Assembly (NCBI GenBank): GCA_963575645.1
Contig: OY754464.1
Span: 65,260,948 to 65,324,947, forward strand
DNA: 64,000 nt
Origin: Xanthostigma xanthostigma
Taxonomy: Eukaryota > Arthropoda > Insecta > Raphidioptera > Raphidiidae
Direction: 5' to 3'
Part shown: in pieces, positions 1-13,286 of the stretch
How the letters are laid out: every line of letters begins with the position of its first letter
Position numbering within the stretch: the first letter of the stretch is position 1
Made by a program: the position numbers and the translations under genes
The notes under the pieces: generated by a model
Database searches by the model: none
Seen by the model: only the letters and a program-made list of their open reading frames with translations
Told to the model about the DNA's origin: nothing

Positions 1-157
1 CGAACTGCAGATTATGAAGTGAAAAATTGCAGTATGTTTTTGATGGCTTGTCTGAGTTGTTAAAACTCGCTGGTCGCTCGTTTTTACATAATGCCACATC
101 ACGTGCATAAAATATTGCATTACAATCATACACAATCTACTATTATCATGACTAATA

Positions 158-576
158 CTGGGTTGTAGAAAGGATTGTCAAAAAATCTGATTTGACAATG
201 ACCTTAGTTTGTAACCACACATGTTTCTCCATAAGAAAGAAATTGTAAAATTTTAAATTGATCCTGCTCAAAAGATAATTAATTGATCGATTGAAACGAT
301 TTTTTTAACTGTTTATACATGTATTTAGCATCGTTTTTTGTGAGGTATCCGCTTCAAAACAACGTTTTTCTACGCATTTTGATCAAAATTTAGCTTGAAA
401 AGTGGTAGTTTTCAATATAATTATAACAAGCATTTGAATAATATTAATATTCTAGAATCTAGAGAGTTTGAATACGACATTAGACTGTTTCTGATAATAT
501 GGAATCTGTAATTGTATGATCACAATTTAAAGTCATTGTCAAATAAATTTTTTTGACTATCCTTTCTGCAACCCAG
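158..576. mobile_element. Tc1/mariner-like MITE
   Basis: A 419-bp element has imperfect terminal inverted repeats. The left end reads CTGGGTTGTAGAAAGGATTG and the right end is its complement with few changes (…CCTTTCTGCAACCCAG). TA dinucleotides flank both ends (156-157 and 577-578), as expected for a TA-targeting transposon. There is no coding capacity. Confidence 0.8.
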
Positions 577-578
577 TA

Positions 579-1349
579 TAAGTTGATAAAATGCTGTCAG
601 AATAGTGAAAAAATATTTCAAATGGGTTCAGTAATCAATATTTTGAGTGTAATTGGGTTCTCCGACCTAAGTTTGTTTTAAAAATAATCATTTACCGAAA
701 AACGGTTTTATAAACTATAGTATTGATATGAAAAATCCAGAAAGCATAGTTTTTTCAACGGTAATTATTTTTTTTATTATTAAAACGATAAATTGTTTCG
801 AAAACATCATTCACATCGAAATAAAATTAAAATAGAGCAAAAGATTAAACAACTGTTGAATTTTACACGGAACATTTAATAAAAAAATAACTAAAATAAT
901 TTAACTCTTTTTCAAAATTTTCTTAAAAATACGGTATTAGAGACCGCGCACACCTATCAAGCACGACCAGCAGACCACAAAGAAAAAAGCCAGTTCGCGA
1001 AGGTAGGTACCTGTGTTATTTCACGAAGTAGCGCACATTAGACCAGTAACCAGTAATGACCGTCAGTCGATCGCCCGCAATTTCTGTCTAGCCGTGCTGG
1101 ACCGATATTTGTGTCGTTTTTTGCATTGATAAAAATTACTTGAAAAAAGCAAAATGTCAGCCGTAAACGAAACCTGCACTAAAAGTTGCTGGTTTGTACT
1201 GGTCTAGGTTGCGACATCGTGCAGCTTGCAGGTTTGTGCTATACTGGTCGTGCTGGTTCATGCTTGGCAAGTGTGCGCAGTCTTATGGGCAATAAGAGAC
1301 ATAACGCTCTCTGATGAGTCGGCACTTCATCCTATGAAGAAAGAGAGAG
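579..1349. other. Unannotated AT-rich stretch with a weak 5'-exon-like patch
   Basis: Most of this stretch shows no gene or repeat I can name. At about 1000-1200 composition becomes more balanced. An ATG in a good context (…GCAAAATGTC) at 1153 opens a 16-codon frame, MSAVNETCTKSCWFVLV, ending before the MITE that follows. It could be a 5' leader or first exon, but nothing downstream supports it. Confidence 0.2.
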
Positions 1350-1790
1350 ACTGCAGAATGCACACGAGGCTGGAAACACTGTTTGGACTTCTGCTAGCCG
1401 GCAGGCTGGGTACGAGACTGGAAATGACGTCACTGCGGGCTCGCCTGCTAGCTCACAAGATAGATTTTAAAATTAGAACAGGGCCCATATTTCTTGCTAG
1501 GAGCTAGGAGCAAGAACCAATTAGGAAACAGTATCTTGTCACGTGGGCGACATGAACAAACGCCCACAAACCAACATGGCGTTATTCTGCTCAGAGTCAG
1601 ACAAAAGACACGTTTTGCTCTGTGTTTATATTTGAACTGTCACTGCGCGCGCATCAGATCTATCCACAAAACAAGCTTGGAAAGACGTCTTGTGTGAAGC
1701 GAGCACATAAAAGCAATTAAGAAAACCAGCGCTAGAAAACTAGTATAGTGAAATCTAGCGGAAAATCCAGCCTCGTGTGCAGCGGCCTTA
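1350..1790 (+). mobile_element. TIR MITE, family with CACACGAGGCTGG ends (copy 1)
   Basis: The left end CACACGAGGCTGG (1361-1373) is mirrored by CCAGCCTCGTGTGCAGCGG near 1767-1785. The interior (GAGCAAGAACCAATTAGGAA, ACAGTATCTTGTCACGTG, CTGTCACTGCGCGCGC) recurs at 34490-34956, 34957-35710 and, inverted, at 11120-11375. The shared termini and interior define a non-autonomous DNA element. A small open frame inside it is a by-product. Confidence 0.7.
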
Positions 1791-2399
1791 AGAGATAGCA
1801 GTCGTCATGGTTGTAGTTTCGTACCGTCGCGTCATCCCGAGCTAGAAACAACGCCGACGTGACAAAAAATACGACACCATAACGATACAGGATAACGTGT
1901 CAGGTCGACGAAAAAATGCTTCATCTGTTCATATTGTCTTAATATAAAAATTGTACATGTGATCAGTTTGTCGTGCAATTTTGCCAAAGTCGTTTTCTCA
2001 TAGTCAGTGACTCGACAAGTTGTAAATACTCAACAAAATTTCAATCTGATTCCAATCTCAATAGTGCATGTTTTTAATTATAGACGCTTGAGAATTGAGC
2101 TAATTATAGCTTCAACAATGCATGTTGCCTATATATCATGTATTGCTGGCAAATACCAGCAATATTTCGACGCCGTCGGAAAATAGTTTAGGTAAGTATT
2201 TACAGGAAGATTTCACCAATTCGAACAGTCCAGTTTCCAGAGCGCATAACCTAATAAAAAATTGGTTCAAAAACTAAAACCCGTCTACTGAAAAGTATGA
2301 AACAAAAAAATATTCTCATATAAGGATAGCCGTGCTCATATGTCACCTACCCTAACAAAACATTACATTTTAACAGTAGTAAGCGATCATAAGCTCTAG

Positions 2400-2400
<1 letters not shown>
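1791..2400. other. No feature recognised
   Basis: This is AT-rich sequence with no supported coding, RNA or repeat structure on either strand. Confidence 0.5.
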
Positions 2401-3639
<1,239 letters not shown>

Positions 3640-3660
<21 letters not shown>

Positions 3661-6600
3661 TACATACAAATTTCTAAAAAACGTAAATATCAGAAATTTG
3701 CTATCCAGCTCCCAGAAGCAGTAGGAGGTATTTATACCGAATAAAGCAAGACGTCAGACTGTTATCTAATAAATTATATTCTAAAATTTTAACCCCTTCC
3801 ACAGTCAGGGCCGGACTAATCCACTTTGGCCTTTTTGAAATCTGAAAAATAGTTAAAAAAAAGTAAATTCAAATATTTCTTTTTTTGAGTGTATAAAAAG
3901 GATTCTAAATTATCAGAAAAATTAGTTTTTAGTAACGAGAAATAGGTAAGTATAACAACACATTTTCAATAGATTTTAGAATAACGATATAAAAAGCAAC
4001 ACGTGTTTATTTATTTGTTTATTATACACAGTGTCCAACAGAGTAGTAAACTATCTTGTTTACAAATCTGTTCAAAATAGACAGTTTGACCGGGTCCTTC
4101 TAAAAACCCGGCCCTGTCCAGAGTATTGCATAATAGTTTTAAAATTCGACTTTGACAAAGTATAAACAAGCAGGTCTAATAATAATTATTTGGTACCAAA
4201 ACAGTTTTTTTTGTATTTTTGTAGATATTTAAAATATAAAGTTTAGATAAAAACATCAAAATATAATCACTTCAGTGTTAAAACTATTCAATTTAAATAG
4301 ATATTATGCATGTATAATAAGCATGATAAAGAAACTAAAGAGAAAATTAATGTTTCAGCTTTTCAAGTCTAATATTTCAAAACTGTAAAATTACAGACAA
4401 GACCTCTTGGTTTAGTACTGCAGTATACGCAGCATTCGACATTACGCAATCTTTAAAAATGCGTCAGTCAATAATATAAACACAAAAGTATCAGGCGTAC
4501 AGCTAAATAATAATTTTATACATAAACTAACTGTTACCCGCGACTTCGTCCGCGTGGAATTTATATTGTAAGTTTGGTTTATTTGAATGTATACTATTTG
4601 CAGTAACATTTCAGAGATAAAGACGTTCAAATGTTGCAACGGTGTTTAAACACACTTCAAATGGCCACAGAACCAAAAGTTGAGCTTATTTTTTTATTTG
4701 GAGTGTCGTTTTCTGTTAGTATAAGCCGTGTGACCCATTAAAAAGCGAGTTATTTGACATTGTCGAAAATCGACTAAAAGCGAGAAAATTTCCTTAGTCT
4801 TAGGTCTTTCGAACAATTTTAAAAAATCTCTCGGAACCAATTCAAATTCGGTAGACTTATAGAGAAGTAGCTGCTGTTATCCCCGCGGCTTCGCCCGCGA
4901 TTGAGATGAAACACAATAGCAACAAAAGTAGTAGCTGTGCGTTGTCGTTCAGTAAGTCAGTGTTAAAGTAGATTAGCCCTCTAAGGAGATGAATTTTCAA
5001 AAATCCTTTCCGAGTGCTTACTTACGCCATATAGGAGACATCTGTGCAAAATTGCATGCTTCTAGACCTACCGGTTTAGACTGTGCGTTGTGCGGTCAGT
5101 CAATGTTAGAGTTTTATCCAAGTAGATTAACCCCCTTAGGGGATGCATTTTGAAAAAAATATTTTTAGTACACATCCACGCGTTATAGGTATAAGGAACT
5201 CGTGGACCAAATTTTATTGCGCTAGACGTACCGGTTTAGGCAGTACGGTTGTCTGTGAGCCTTTAGAGGGGACTTTTTTATTAAGAAAAAGTGCAAATTA
5301 ATTCATAAAAAACGTAAATATCAGAAATTTGCTATCCAGCTCCCAGAAGCAGTTAGGAGGTATTCATACCGAATAAAGCAAGACGTCAGACTGTTATCTA
5401 ACAAATTATATTCTAAAATTTTAACCCCTTCCACAGCCAGGGCCGGACTAATCTACTTTGGCTTTTTTGAATTCTGAAAAATAGTTGAAAAAAGTAAATT
5501 CAAATATATCTTTTTTTGAGTGTATAAAAAGAATTCTAAATTATCGGAAAAATTAGTTTTTAGTAACGAGAAATATAACAACACATTTTCAATAGATTTT
5601 AGAATAACCATATAAAAAGCAACACGTGTTTATTTATTTGTTTATTATACACAGTGTCCAACAGAGTAGTAAACTATCTTGTTTACAAATCTGTTCAAAA
5701 TAGACAGTTTGACCGGGTCCTTTTAAAAACCGGGCCCTAGACATTTGTCTAGACAATAACCCGGCCCTGTCCACAGTATTGCATAATAGTTTTAAAATTC
5801 GACTTTCACAAAGTATAAACAAGCAGGTCTAATAATAGTTATTTGGTACCAAAACAGTTTTTTTTTTGTATTTTTGTAGATATTTAAAATATAAAAGATA
5901 AAAACATCAAAATATATCACTTCAGTGTTAAAACTATTTAATTTAAATAGATATTTATGCATGTTTAATAAGCATAATAAAGAAACAAAAGAGAAATTAA
6001 TGTTTCAGCTTTTCAAGTTTAAATATTTCAAAACTGTAAAATTACAGACAAGACCTCTTGGTTTAGAACTGCAGTACTTATACTTACGCAGCATTCGACA
6101 TTACGCAATCTTTAAAAATTGGTCAGTCAATAATATAAACACAAAAGTTTAGGCGTACAGCTATAATAATTTTATACATAAACTAGCTGTTACCCGCGAC
6201 TTCGTCCGCGTGGAATTTATATTGTAAGTTTGGTTTATTTGAATATACTTATACTATTTGCAGTCAGAACTTTTTAAGCCTAACATTTCAGAGATAAAGG
6301 CGTTCAAATGTTGCAACGGTGACACATTTCAAATGGCCACAGAACCAAAATCTGAGCTATTTTTTATTTGGAGTGTGTTTCCTGTTAGTATAAGCCGTGT
6401 AAACCTATAAAAAGCGAGTTATTTGAAATTGTCGAAAATCAACTAAAAACGAGAAAATTACCTTAGTCTTAGGTTTTTTCGAACAATTATGGAACCGATT
6501 CAAATTCGGTAGACTTAGGTATAGAGAAGTAGCTGCTTTTATTCCCGCGGCTTCTCTCGCGATTGAGATGAAACACAACAGCAAAAAAAGTAGTGGCTGT

Positions 6601-7470
6601 GCGTTGTCCTTCAGTAAGTCAGTGTTAAATTAGATTAGCCCTCTAAGGAGATGAATTTTCAAAAATCCTTTCTGAGTGTTTACTTACGCCATATAGGGGC
6701 TTCTGTGCAAAATTGCATGCTTCTAGACCCACTGGTTTAGACTGTGTGTTGTACGGTCCCAGTCAATATGTTAGAGTTTTAGCCAAGTACATTAACCCCC
6801 TTAGGGGATGAATTTTCAAAAAAAATATTTTTTAGTACACATCCACGTTATATAAGGAACTCATGTACCAAATTTCATTGCGCTAGACGTACCGGTTTAG
6901 GCAGTACGGTTGTCTGTGAGTCTTTAGAGGGGACTTTTTTATTAAGAAAAAGTGCAAATAATTCATAAAAAACGTAAATATCAGAAATTTGCTATCCGGC
7001 ACCCAGAAACAGTTAAGAGGTATTTAAAGCGAATAAAGCAAGACGATATAGATTGTTATCTAATAAGTATATTTTTAAAATTTTAACCCCTTCCACAGTC
7101 AGGGCCGGACTAATCCACTTTTGCCTTTTAGAAATCTGAAAAATAGTTGAAAAAAGTAAATTCAAATATTTGTTTTTTTTTTGAGTGTATAAAAATAATT
7201 CTAAATTACCGGAAAAATTAGTTTTTATTAAAAAGAAACATAAGAACACATTTTTATTAGATATTAGAAAAACCATATAAAAAGCAATACATTTGTGTTT
7301 ATTTGTTTATTATACAATATACATACACAGTTTCCAACAGAAAAGTAAACTATCTTTTTACAAATCTTTTCAAAATAAGACAGTTTAGCCCGGTCCTTCT
7401 AAAAACCGGGCCCTAGAGATTTGTCTCATTTGTCTATTCGATAATCCGGCCCTGTTCACAGTATTGCAAT
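3640..7470. repeat. Tandem duplication, ~1.65-kb unit, about 2.3 copies
   Basis: The block beginning AACGTAAATATCAGAAATTT (3680, 5310, 6971) is followed each time by GCTATCC…CCCAGAAGCAG, AACCCCTTCCACAG, AGGGCCGGACTAATC and GACAGTTTGACCGGGTCC. The first two units continue through the Helitron-like end ACCCGCGACTTCGTCCGCG and the AGCCGTGTGA block. Spacing is about 1.64 and 1.66 kb. The third unit stops near 7470. Copies differ by scattered substitutions and small indels. Short open frames in it are not genes. Confidence 0.88.
6183..6600 (-). mobile_element. Helitron-like 3' terminus inside the tandem unit
   Basis: On the minus strand the sequence ends CGCGGACGAAGTCGCGGGTA then ACAGCTAG. It forms a short GC hairpin about ten bases before CTAG, as Helitrons do. 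The matching end in the previous unit (about 4527) has decayed to CTAA. Confidence 0.5.
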
Positions 7471-8088
7471 GTTACGTAATATCCTTGAAACATTGCGTAT
7501 AAATATTTATTAATTTATAAAGAGAGAATTACTTAATCTAAAGATGAATGCAGAATAGATATTTGGACTCATGATTGCCTGATACTTCTACAGCCGAATG
7601 TAAATTACAAAATGAATTGATTTCTAAAGCTTCGATACCTCCTCAACGCTTATAGAAGCTGAATAAGAATTTTTGAAATAATGATGAAATGAACCTTTCT
7701 ACGATTAAAAAACATATTTTTTCTTAAATTTTACACGATTCAAAAACACTGTACAAACGGAAAACACATGCAAAGTACAAAAAACAGCCAGCCTTAGGGG
7801 ATGGCGAACAGGACAATCGCTCACGGCCTCGTTCTTACAGGGGCAAACTAACAATTTTCACTAATAGAAAGAGCGACAAACGAGAAAGGTTTGTGTATAT
7901 AATTTGTAAATATTTTGTACAAAAAAAAATAATTGTTTTCGTCCGCTTACATGACTAACTCTGACCAAATCTTTAGAGATACATCAAGACAATGTACTTT
8001 GATAGTTCTGTTGCGTATAAGATGAGAAGATCAATATAATATTTTCAGAACGGTTTTGCACCCGGGCGAAACCGGGACGGGCCGCTAG
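7470..8088 (+). mobile_element. Helitron-like element 3' portion
   Basis: The plus-strand sequence closes with GCACCCGGGCGAAACCGGGA, then CGGGCCGCTAG at 8088, followed by T. The CCCGG/CCGGG hairpin plus CTAG|T end recurs at 24881, 26753 (TTAG) and 62766. The 5' boundary is not defined and the interior is AT-rich without coding signal. Confidence 0.5.
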
Positions 8089-8319
8089 TATAATATACTG
8101 ATATATTTATATATTTTCAGCTAACGCCTTTGAAACAGATGGAGAATGTTTTTTTTTCAGCAAGATCGAATCATTCGCATGTTCAAAATATTTGTATCAA
8201 CACATTTTACAAATGTGGGTATGTTAATGATGGTTTATAAGTTACAAATGAAATACTTATGAATCGAGGCTCAGCCGACATTCATGACAATAACAAAAAG
8301 TTAAGTCATTTTAATAATA

Positions 8320-8600
8320 AGTACCTGGGTGACCGAGCTTTGCTCGGAAAGTTAAATAAAATACTGATATGCTGATATCGCCAAAACTTTGAGAACCGTA
8401 GGTTCTCTGTCGCTTCCCTTTGTGGAGCCTACGTCTCCACCTTTGTTACAGTCTTACCTCGCGGGGCTGCGCCCCGCTCGGTTGTAAACAACACTAGTCG
8501 AGCCTTCAACTCTCCATATAAGAACCGTAGGTTCTCTGGGGAAGCTTCGCTTCCTTTTGTGGAGCAATAAGATAATATTGCTGAAACAGTTTGACTCCTT
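8320..8600. repeat. GC-richer repeat fragment with hairpins
   Basis: This contains CCGAGCTTTGCTCGG and CGGGGCTGCGCCCCG hairpins and two copies of AGAACCGTAGGTTCTCTG (near 8392 and 8521), each followed by GCTTC…CTTTTGTGGAGC. It looks like an old transposon end; the class is not determined. Confidence 0.45.
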
Positions 8601-9056
8601 TGTGGAGAGGATTGTCGGCCCTTATGGCAATCCGGTACTTGTAAAACTGATTCGCCGTCATCTTGATCTATGATATTGCATCCTTCGCTTCAAGTTAAAA
8701 ATTTATTTATTAAAATTACTCACCTAGTGGGCTTTGACATGCTCACTCCTGACATCTGGTGGCTAACATAAAAAATAAAATGTGACTGCATTTAGTCGAT
8801 CTATCATCTGTGAACAGTACTCCATTCGTACTTTTAAATTCTTATAAAATGAAATAAATAAAAAGCTTTGAAAATAACTGAATTTAAAAAATCAATGAAC
8901 GTTTGCTTAAAAAGATGCTTTTATGTTATTAAGTAAGTATACAAGTGTAACGTTACTATTATACTATATAGCCTCATATAGTTTTAATATAATAATTTAT
9001 TGTCTATAATTAATTTTTTTATCTACAGATATAGCTAAAAAAATATAGTTTAAAAA

Positions 9057-9243
9057 AAACTAAAAAACACGCTTTATATCGAACTAAAAAGTAAAAAATA
9101 ATTGTTTTAAAATAAGCTTAAAAAGCGTGGGGCGCTTTGTTCCACATTTTCGTACATCGAGCGCCCAACGCTTTTTAAGCTTATTTTAAAAAAATTATTT
9201 TTTACTTTTTAGTTCGATATAAAGCGTGTTTTTTAGTTTTTTT
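9057..9243. repeat. Nested palindrome inside the long-TIR element
   Basis: CACGCTTTATATCGAACTAA at the left is mirrored by TTAGTTCGATATAAAGCGTG at the right. The arms are about 80 bp and nearly identical. The loop, near 9135-9165, contains GGGGCGCTTTG. Confidence 0.9.
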
Positions 9244-9275
9244 TAAACTATATTTTATTTTTCACTTTTTAGTTT

Positions 9276-9574
9276 GAGGATCTATAAAAGAATTTATTAA
9301 TCCTGGGGGTCCTAATAAGGATAATGGGAAACTGTTATCAAATTATTGCATTGTCATCGGTCCTTGATACGTATGCAAAGTTTCAAATTAATCAGACTTC
9401 GGGAAATTGGTGAAAATAAAGCGTTTACTACAGAGGATCTATAAAAGAATTTATTAATCCTGGGGGTCCTAATAAGGATAATGGGAAACTGTTATCAAAT
9501 TATTGCATTGTCATCGGTCCTTGATACGTATGCAAAGTTTCAAATTAATCAGACTTCGGGAAATTGGTGAAAAT
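9276..9574. repeat. Tandem duplication of ~140 bp
   Basis: The stretch GAGGATCTATAAAAGAATTT to GGGAAATTGGTGAAAAT (9276-9417) repeats at 9433-9574 with no difference I can see. A 15-bp spacer lies between the copies. A CATA-rich microsatellite follows at 9597-9640. Confidence 0.92.
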
Positions 9575-10389
9575 TATGCTCAAAGATTCCGTTACATGCA
9601 TACATACATACATAATACATACATACATACATACATAGTTAGTTACAACCCAAACTAATATAAAGCGTTTAAAAACAGGATTTGAAAGAAAATGCTATAC
9701 CTTCAGTCAATTTGTCTGGGAAAAAAACACAGCTACTGATCAGAACCATAGGATTCAATTATTGTATGAATTAGGCAATAAAGAAAATGATGATAGTCTT
9801 ATTGTTGAAAACTAAGATAATAATGAAGTTTATGATGATGATCATAACGACAATCAAAGTAATTATTTCACTAAAAAATTAGTTTTAGTTACAATTTATT
9901 ATAATTTTCATTGATGTTTGATGTACTGAATCTTTATTTTCCAAATTAAATTTTTTGTTCTTCTTTTCTCTTGTTCCTCTGTATCCTACGGTTCTCATCA
10001 GTAGCTGTGTTTTTTTTCCCAGGTAAATTGACTGAAGGTACTTATAGCATTTATTTTCTTTCAAATGCTGTTTTTTAGCAGTATCTGTAGATAAAAATAT
10101 TAATAATAAACAAACTGTACATTATAACTATGAGGTTATAATATAATAGTAACGTTACAGTTGTATAGTACTTACTTGAAAACATCAAATCATCTTTTAA
10201 AATGTGCAGAGCAAACTTTCATTGATTTTTTAACTGCAGTTATTTTCAAAACTTTTCATTTATTTCATTTTTTAAGAATTTAAAAGTACGAATGGAGTAC
10301 TGTTCACAGATGATAAATCGACTAAATGCATTCACATTTTATTTTTTATGTTAGCCACCAGATGTCAGGAGTGAGCATGTCAAAGCCCA

Positions 10390-11115
10390 ATAATAATAAT
10401 TGTTTATAACTTTCTTTCAAATACGTATTTATTTTAATTAAGTCTCACTTGGATAGTAATTAAAGATTAACTGTCATAATATTTTGAAAACAATTGTTTC
10501 ATTGTATAAAATTCCAAAACCTACTTACAATATTTAAGTATTTTCATACGTCAAAAAATTGATTTTTATAATGACAAAATTTGTAAGAAAACGATTTTTT
10601 CGAGAGATGAGACCTAGCTAAAACGATTTTTTGCCCCCCAAAATCCCTTTTCAGTAAATTTCATCCAAATCGTTAGGGCCGTTTTCGAGAAAATATTTAG
10701 GGACATAGGTACATAGGTACATAGATACATAGGTAGATACAAGATTAGCTCGTTTAATAATATAGGGATTATCCCCGCCTTCTGAAAATATTGTATAATT
10801 GTACAAATTCTTAAAAACTGCGCTCCTGATAGCAACACTGCTCCGTTTAAATTAATAAATTACATATTAATTACATAAAAACACTAATTACAGCTTCAAT
10901 AAATAAAATTGTCGACCAATTTTTCAGACAAATATATTAACAAAAAATAATAATTAATACATTGACGTTTCGGTCCGGATTTGGATTTCTTCAGAACTGA
11001 TCTAAGAAATTGAAAAAATATTTTTGTTTCAATTTTTGATAGTAATTTAAAAACTTGAAGCGAATTTTTTCATATACGAATTAGAAATTAATTATTAATT
11101 TTTTTTATGCTATTT
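10390..11115. repeat. AT-rich tract with a dispersed repeat end
   Basis: The part around 10905-11110 (GTCGACCAATTTTTCAGACA, GACGTTTCGGTCCGGA) recurs at 21610-21785 and 48255-48520 with the end ATTGGTCGATAATATTATTT. The rest, including a TACATAGG minisatellite at 10690-10735, shows no gene. Confidence 0.55.
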
Positions 11116-11119
11116 GTGT

Positions 11120-11375
11120 GTTGAGGCTTGCTTTGTAGATGGGTTTGGTGCGAATATTACGTTTACTGTCTCTGAACAGAACACACATTATGACGGCATG
11201 TTTGTGGGCGTGACTGGATACGGTTTTCTGTTTGGTTCTTGCTCAAAACAAGTAGACAAGCATGAAAAATAGCTTCGGTTCCAATTTTGAAATTCATCTT
11301 GTGACCATGCATCAAGCCCGCCAGCTAGCACAAGTCCCAGCAGTGATTCCAGTAGAAAAACCAGCCTCGTGTGTA
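11120..11375 (-). mobile_element. TIR MITE, CACACGAGGCTGG family (truncated, inverted copy)
   Basis: Read on the minus strand this matches the 1350-1790 and 34490-35710 elements: GAGCAAGAACCAA, a CAAACATG block, CTGTTCAGAGACAGTAAACG. It ends at CCAGCCTCGTGTGTACC near 11375. Confidence 0.6.
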
Positions 11376-11945
11376 CCCTTTCAAAATTTCAGCTAATCTT
11401 AAAAATTGATTGCAGATTTTCCATGAGGCCGACTAGGCCTAGGCCTAGGGCGGCCAGATATTAGGGGCGACCGCGTGGGGAGCACAGTCTGCCGAATCGA
11501 ATGAAAATTTGAAAATTAAAATCGCGATTATCTCAGAAACGAGACAAGACACAGGACTGTGCCTGTGCTCATTGGATTCAGCGTGTCAAAATCCAAAATG
11601 GTCAAACATCGAAAAGGCCAAAGATGGACACTTTTATGTCCAAGGTGGAAACTTTTATGTCCAAGGTGGACACTTATGTCCAAGGTGGACCCGTATGTCC
11701 ATGAATTTTTTTTCAGCCACTTTTTCAGGGGAAAAGTCGGCAATATGAAAATGTGTTATTTTTTTCGTAAGTACGTACTTTTCATTTTTTCGCTGCAAAA
11801 TCAGTAGAAAAGGGCGGCTACTACTAAACGGCCTATAGGGCGGCCGAGACTGCTAATACGCCTCTGGCCCTACATAAAATTTGGTTTTAACTACGACCCT
11901 GAAGTTGCCTTGTAAACTGATCACCTGTATTGAAAATATTATTTA
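11376..11945. repeat. Repeat fragment with a 21-bp minisatellite
   Basis: Four imperfect copies of TTATGTCCAAGGTGGA(AAC) lie at 11629-11700. Flanks contain GGCCTAGGCCTAGGGCGGCC and GGCCTATAGGGCGGCC, GC-rich blocks that look like the two ends of an old element. Open frames over the minisatellite on both strands are artefacts. Confidence 0.55.
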
Positions 11946-11949
11946 CATA

Positions 11950-12497
11950 CAGTATGTAAACGCGTAAGGTGCACATAGGGAAAAAATACTTGGATCAGAG
12001 TTAGCCATGACTGCATTAATTGTTATTACTATTGAATTATCGTGGTAATCTTGAGGATTTCTATTTTATTTTGATTTAATTTTATTTTACTTGGCTTTTT
12101 TAATAATAAAAAGCTCTTATAAATCATTATTTCAATTTTTTTGTACAAAAATAAAACAAAAAAACAACTCCATCTGTTTGGAAACATTTCATTCAAAAAT
12201 TGTCTGACTGGTATGACGTATTCGCGTTGGTAAATCAGTGACCCAATGTCTAGGTTCAACACGAATAGGCGGAGATATTTGATCTCGCACCATATTTAAG
12301 TATTTTTGGGAATTTAATGTCCCATTAATAAAAAAAGTCGCTATTATGTTGTAATCATTTGAATATTTTCTTCGGTAGTATACACATTCACTTTGCAAAA
12401 GAATATTATCTGTCAAATTGAAAAACAAGATTTCAAGGCTCACTCTGATCCAGTCATTCAATGTTAATTTCCCTACACCTTACGTGTTTACATACTG
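11950..12497 (-). mobile_element. Tc1/mariner-type element, internally deleted (copy 1)
   Basis: The terminal inverted repeats read CAGTATGTAAACGCGTAAGG and the complement of CAGTATGTAAACACGTAAGG, flanked by TA on both sides (11948-11949 and 12498-12499). A sister copy is at 25231-25772. The interior carries minus-strand transposase remnants. Confidence 0.85.
12184..12461 (-). pseudogene. Mariner-type transposase remnant
   Basis: Minus-strand translation gives FFINGTLNSQKYLNMVRDQI then SPPIRVEP, and in another frame PVRQFLNEMFPNRW. These resemble the NGTLNS.RYL..LR and VR..L.E.FP.RW segments of mariner-family DDE transposases. The intervening stretch with the second catalytic Asp is missing and the frame is broken, so it cannot be active. 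Confidence 0.7.
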
Positions 12498-12499
12498 TA

Positions 12500-13286
12500 T
12501 AAACGATTATAAGCGACCATAAATCTTTGTCCATACAGTTTTGGATCGAACATTGACACTAAATTTCTTCACACTTCATACATATCATATTGAATTCACA
12601 ATTAAATTTATTTGTATTAATCGAAAACCCTATCGTGTGAAAACAAAATTAAATTACGGTCCCTTTTTGAACTGGTCAAGAAACTTTCAAACAAAAAGAT
12701 ACGATTATGAAAATGTTGCATCGTGATCTCTGGAATTTTATCCCTTATCCTCTTCACGTACGCTCTTACGTCAGTGGACATAGGAAATCAACTAAAAAGT
12801 TCCTGATAGATTCTGATAATTTTATTATAAGAATACTAGATTTGAAACTCATCGTAGGCAGCGTCGGTCTGGCCTCAGGGCATACCGGGACTCCGCTCCT
12901 CCGTGGGCCGCTCCGGATCTTTTCTTCTTAGTTACATGGTCACGTAGAGGCGCGATGAGTTAATTTACTTTATTTCGAACAATTGTTTGCCAATTTTCCC
13001 GGTAACTTTTTAGGTCTAGACCGACCCTGATCGTAAGTATTCGAATGTATCATAATATTATAAGCTGCTTTCCCGTTTACTAAGATTTATTCTGGATCAA
13101 TCACTCATTTCATTTTAATCTAGTAACGACACATAAACATTAACGAATTTACGATTTGAGTATCGATTAAATTTCCGTACACAAAGAGTTCAAACAAAAC
13201 AACAGCTGCGTTTACTATTCTGTCTGTCTGTCAGTTATCTACTTTGACGATTTTATCATCTAAAAAGAGTATTAAAGTCAGGTTAC
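12500..13286. other. Unclassified sequence with a GC-rich patch
   Basis: No gene is supported. Around 12850-13030 a GC-rich block (GGCCTCAGGGCATACCGGGA, CGTGGGCCGCTCCGG) resembles transposon-derived DNA. Short open frames at 12541-12931 lack family resemblance. Confidence 0.4.

Larger units (their letters stand above)
8728..10389. mobile_element. Long-TIR DNA element (~1.66 kb, ~280-bp inverted ends)
   Basis: The left arm starts GGGCTTTGACATGCTCACTC and the right arm ends with its exact complement. The arms stay alignable for about 280 bp (GTGAACAGTACTCCATTCGT, GTAACGTTACTATTATA) with small indels. The interior holds a nested palindrome, a perfect tandem duplication and a second inverted pair (9660-9760 against 9975-10080, sharing TCAGTCAATTTG and ACACAGCTACTGAT). 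Asp/Asn-rich decayed coding-like sequence at 9760-9860 may be a transposase remnant. No target-site duplication was found. Confidence 0.75.
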
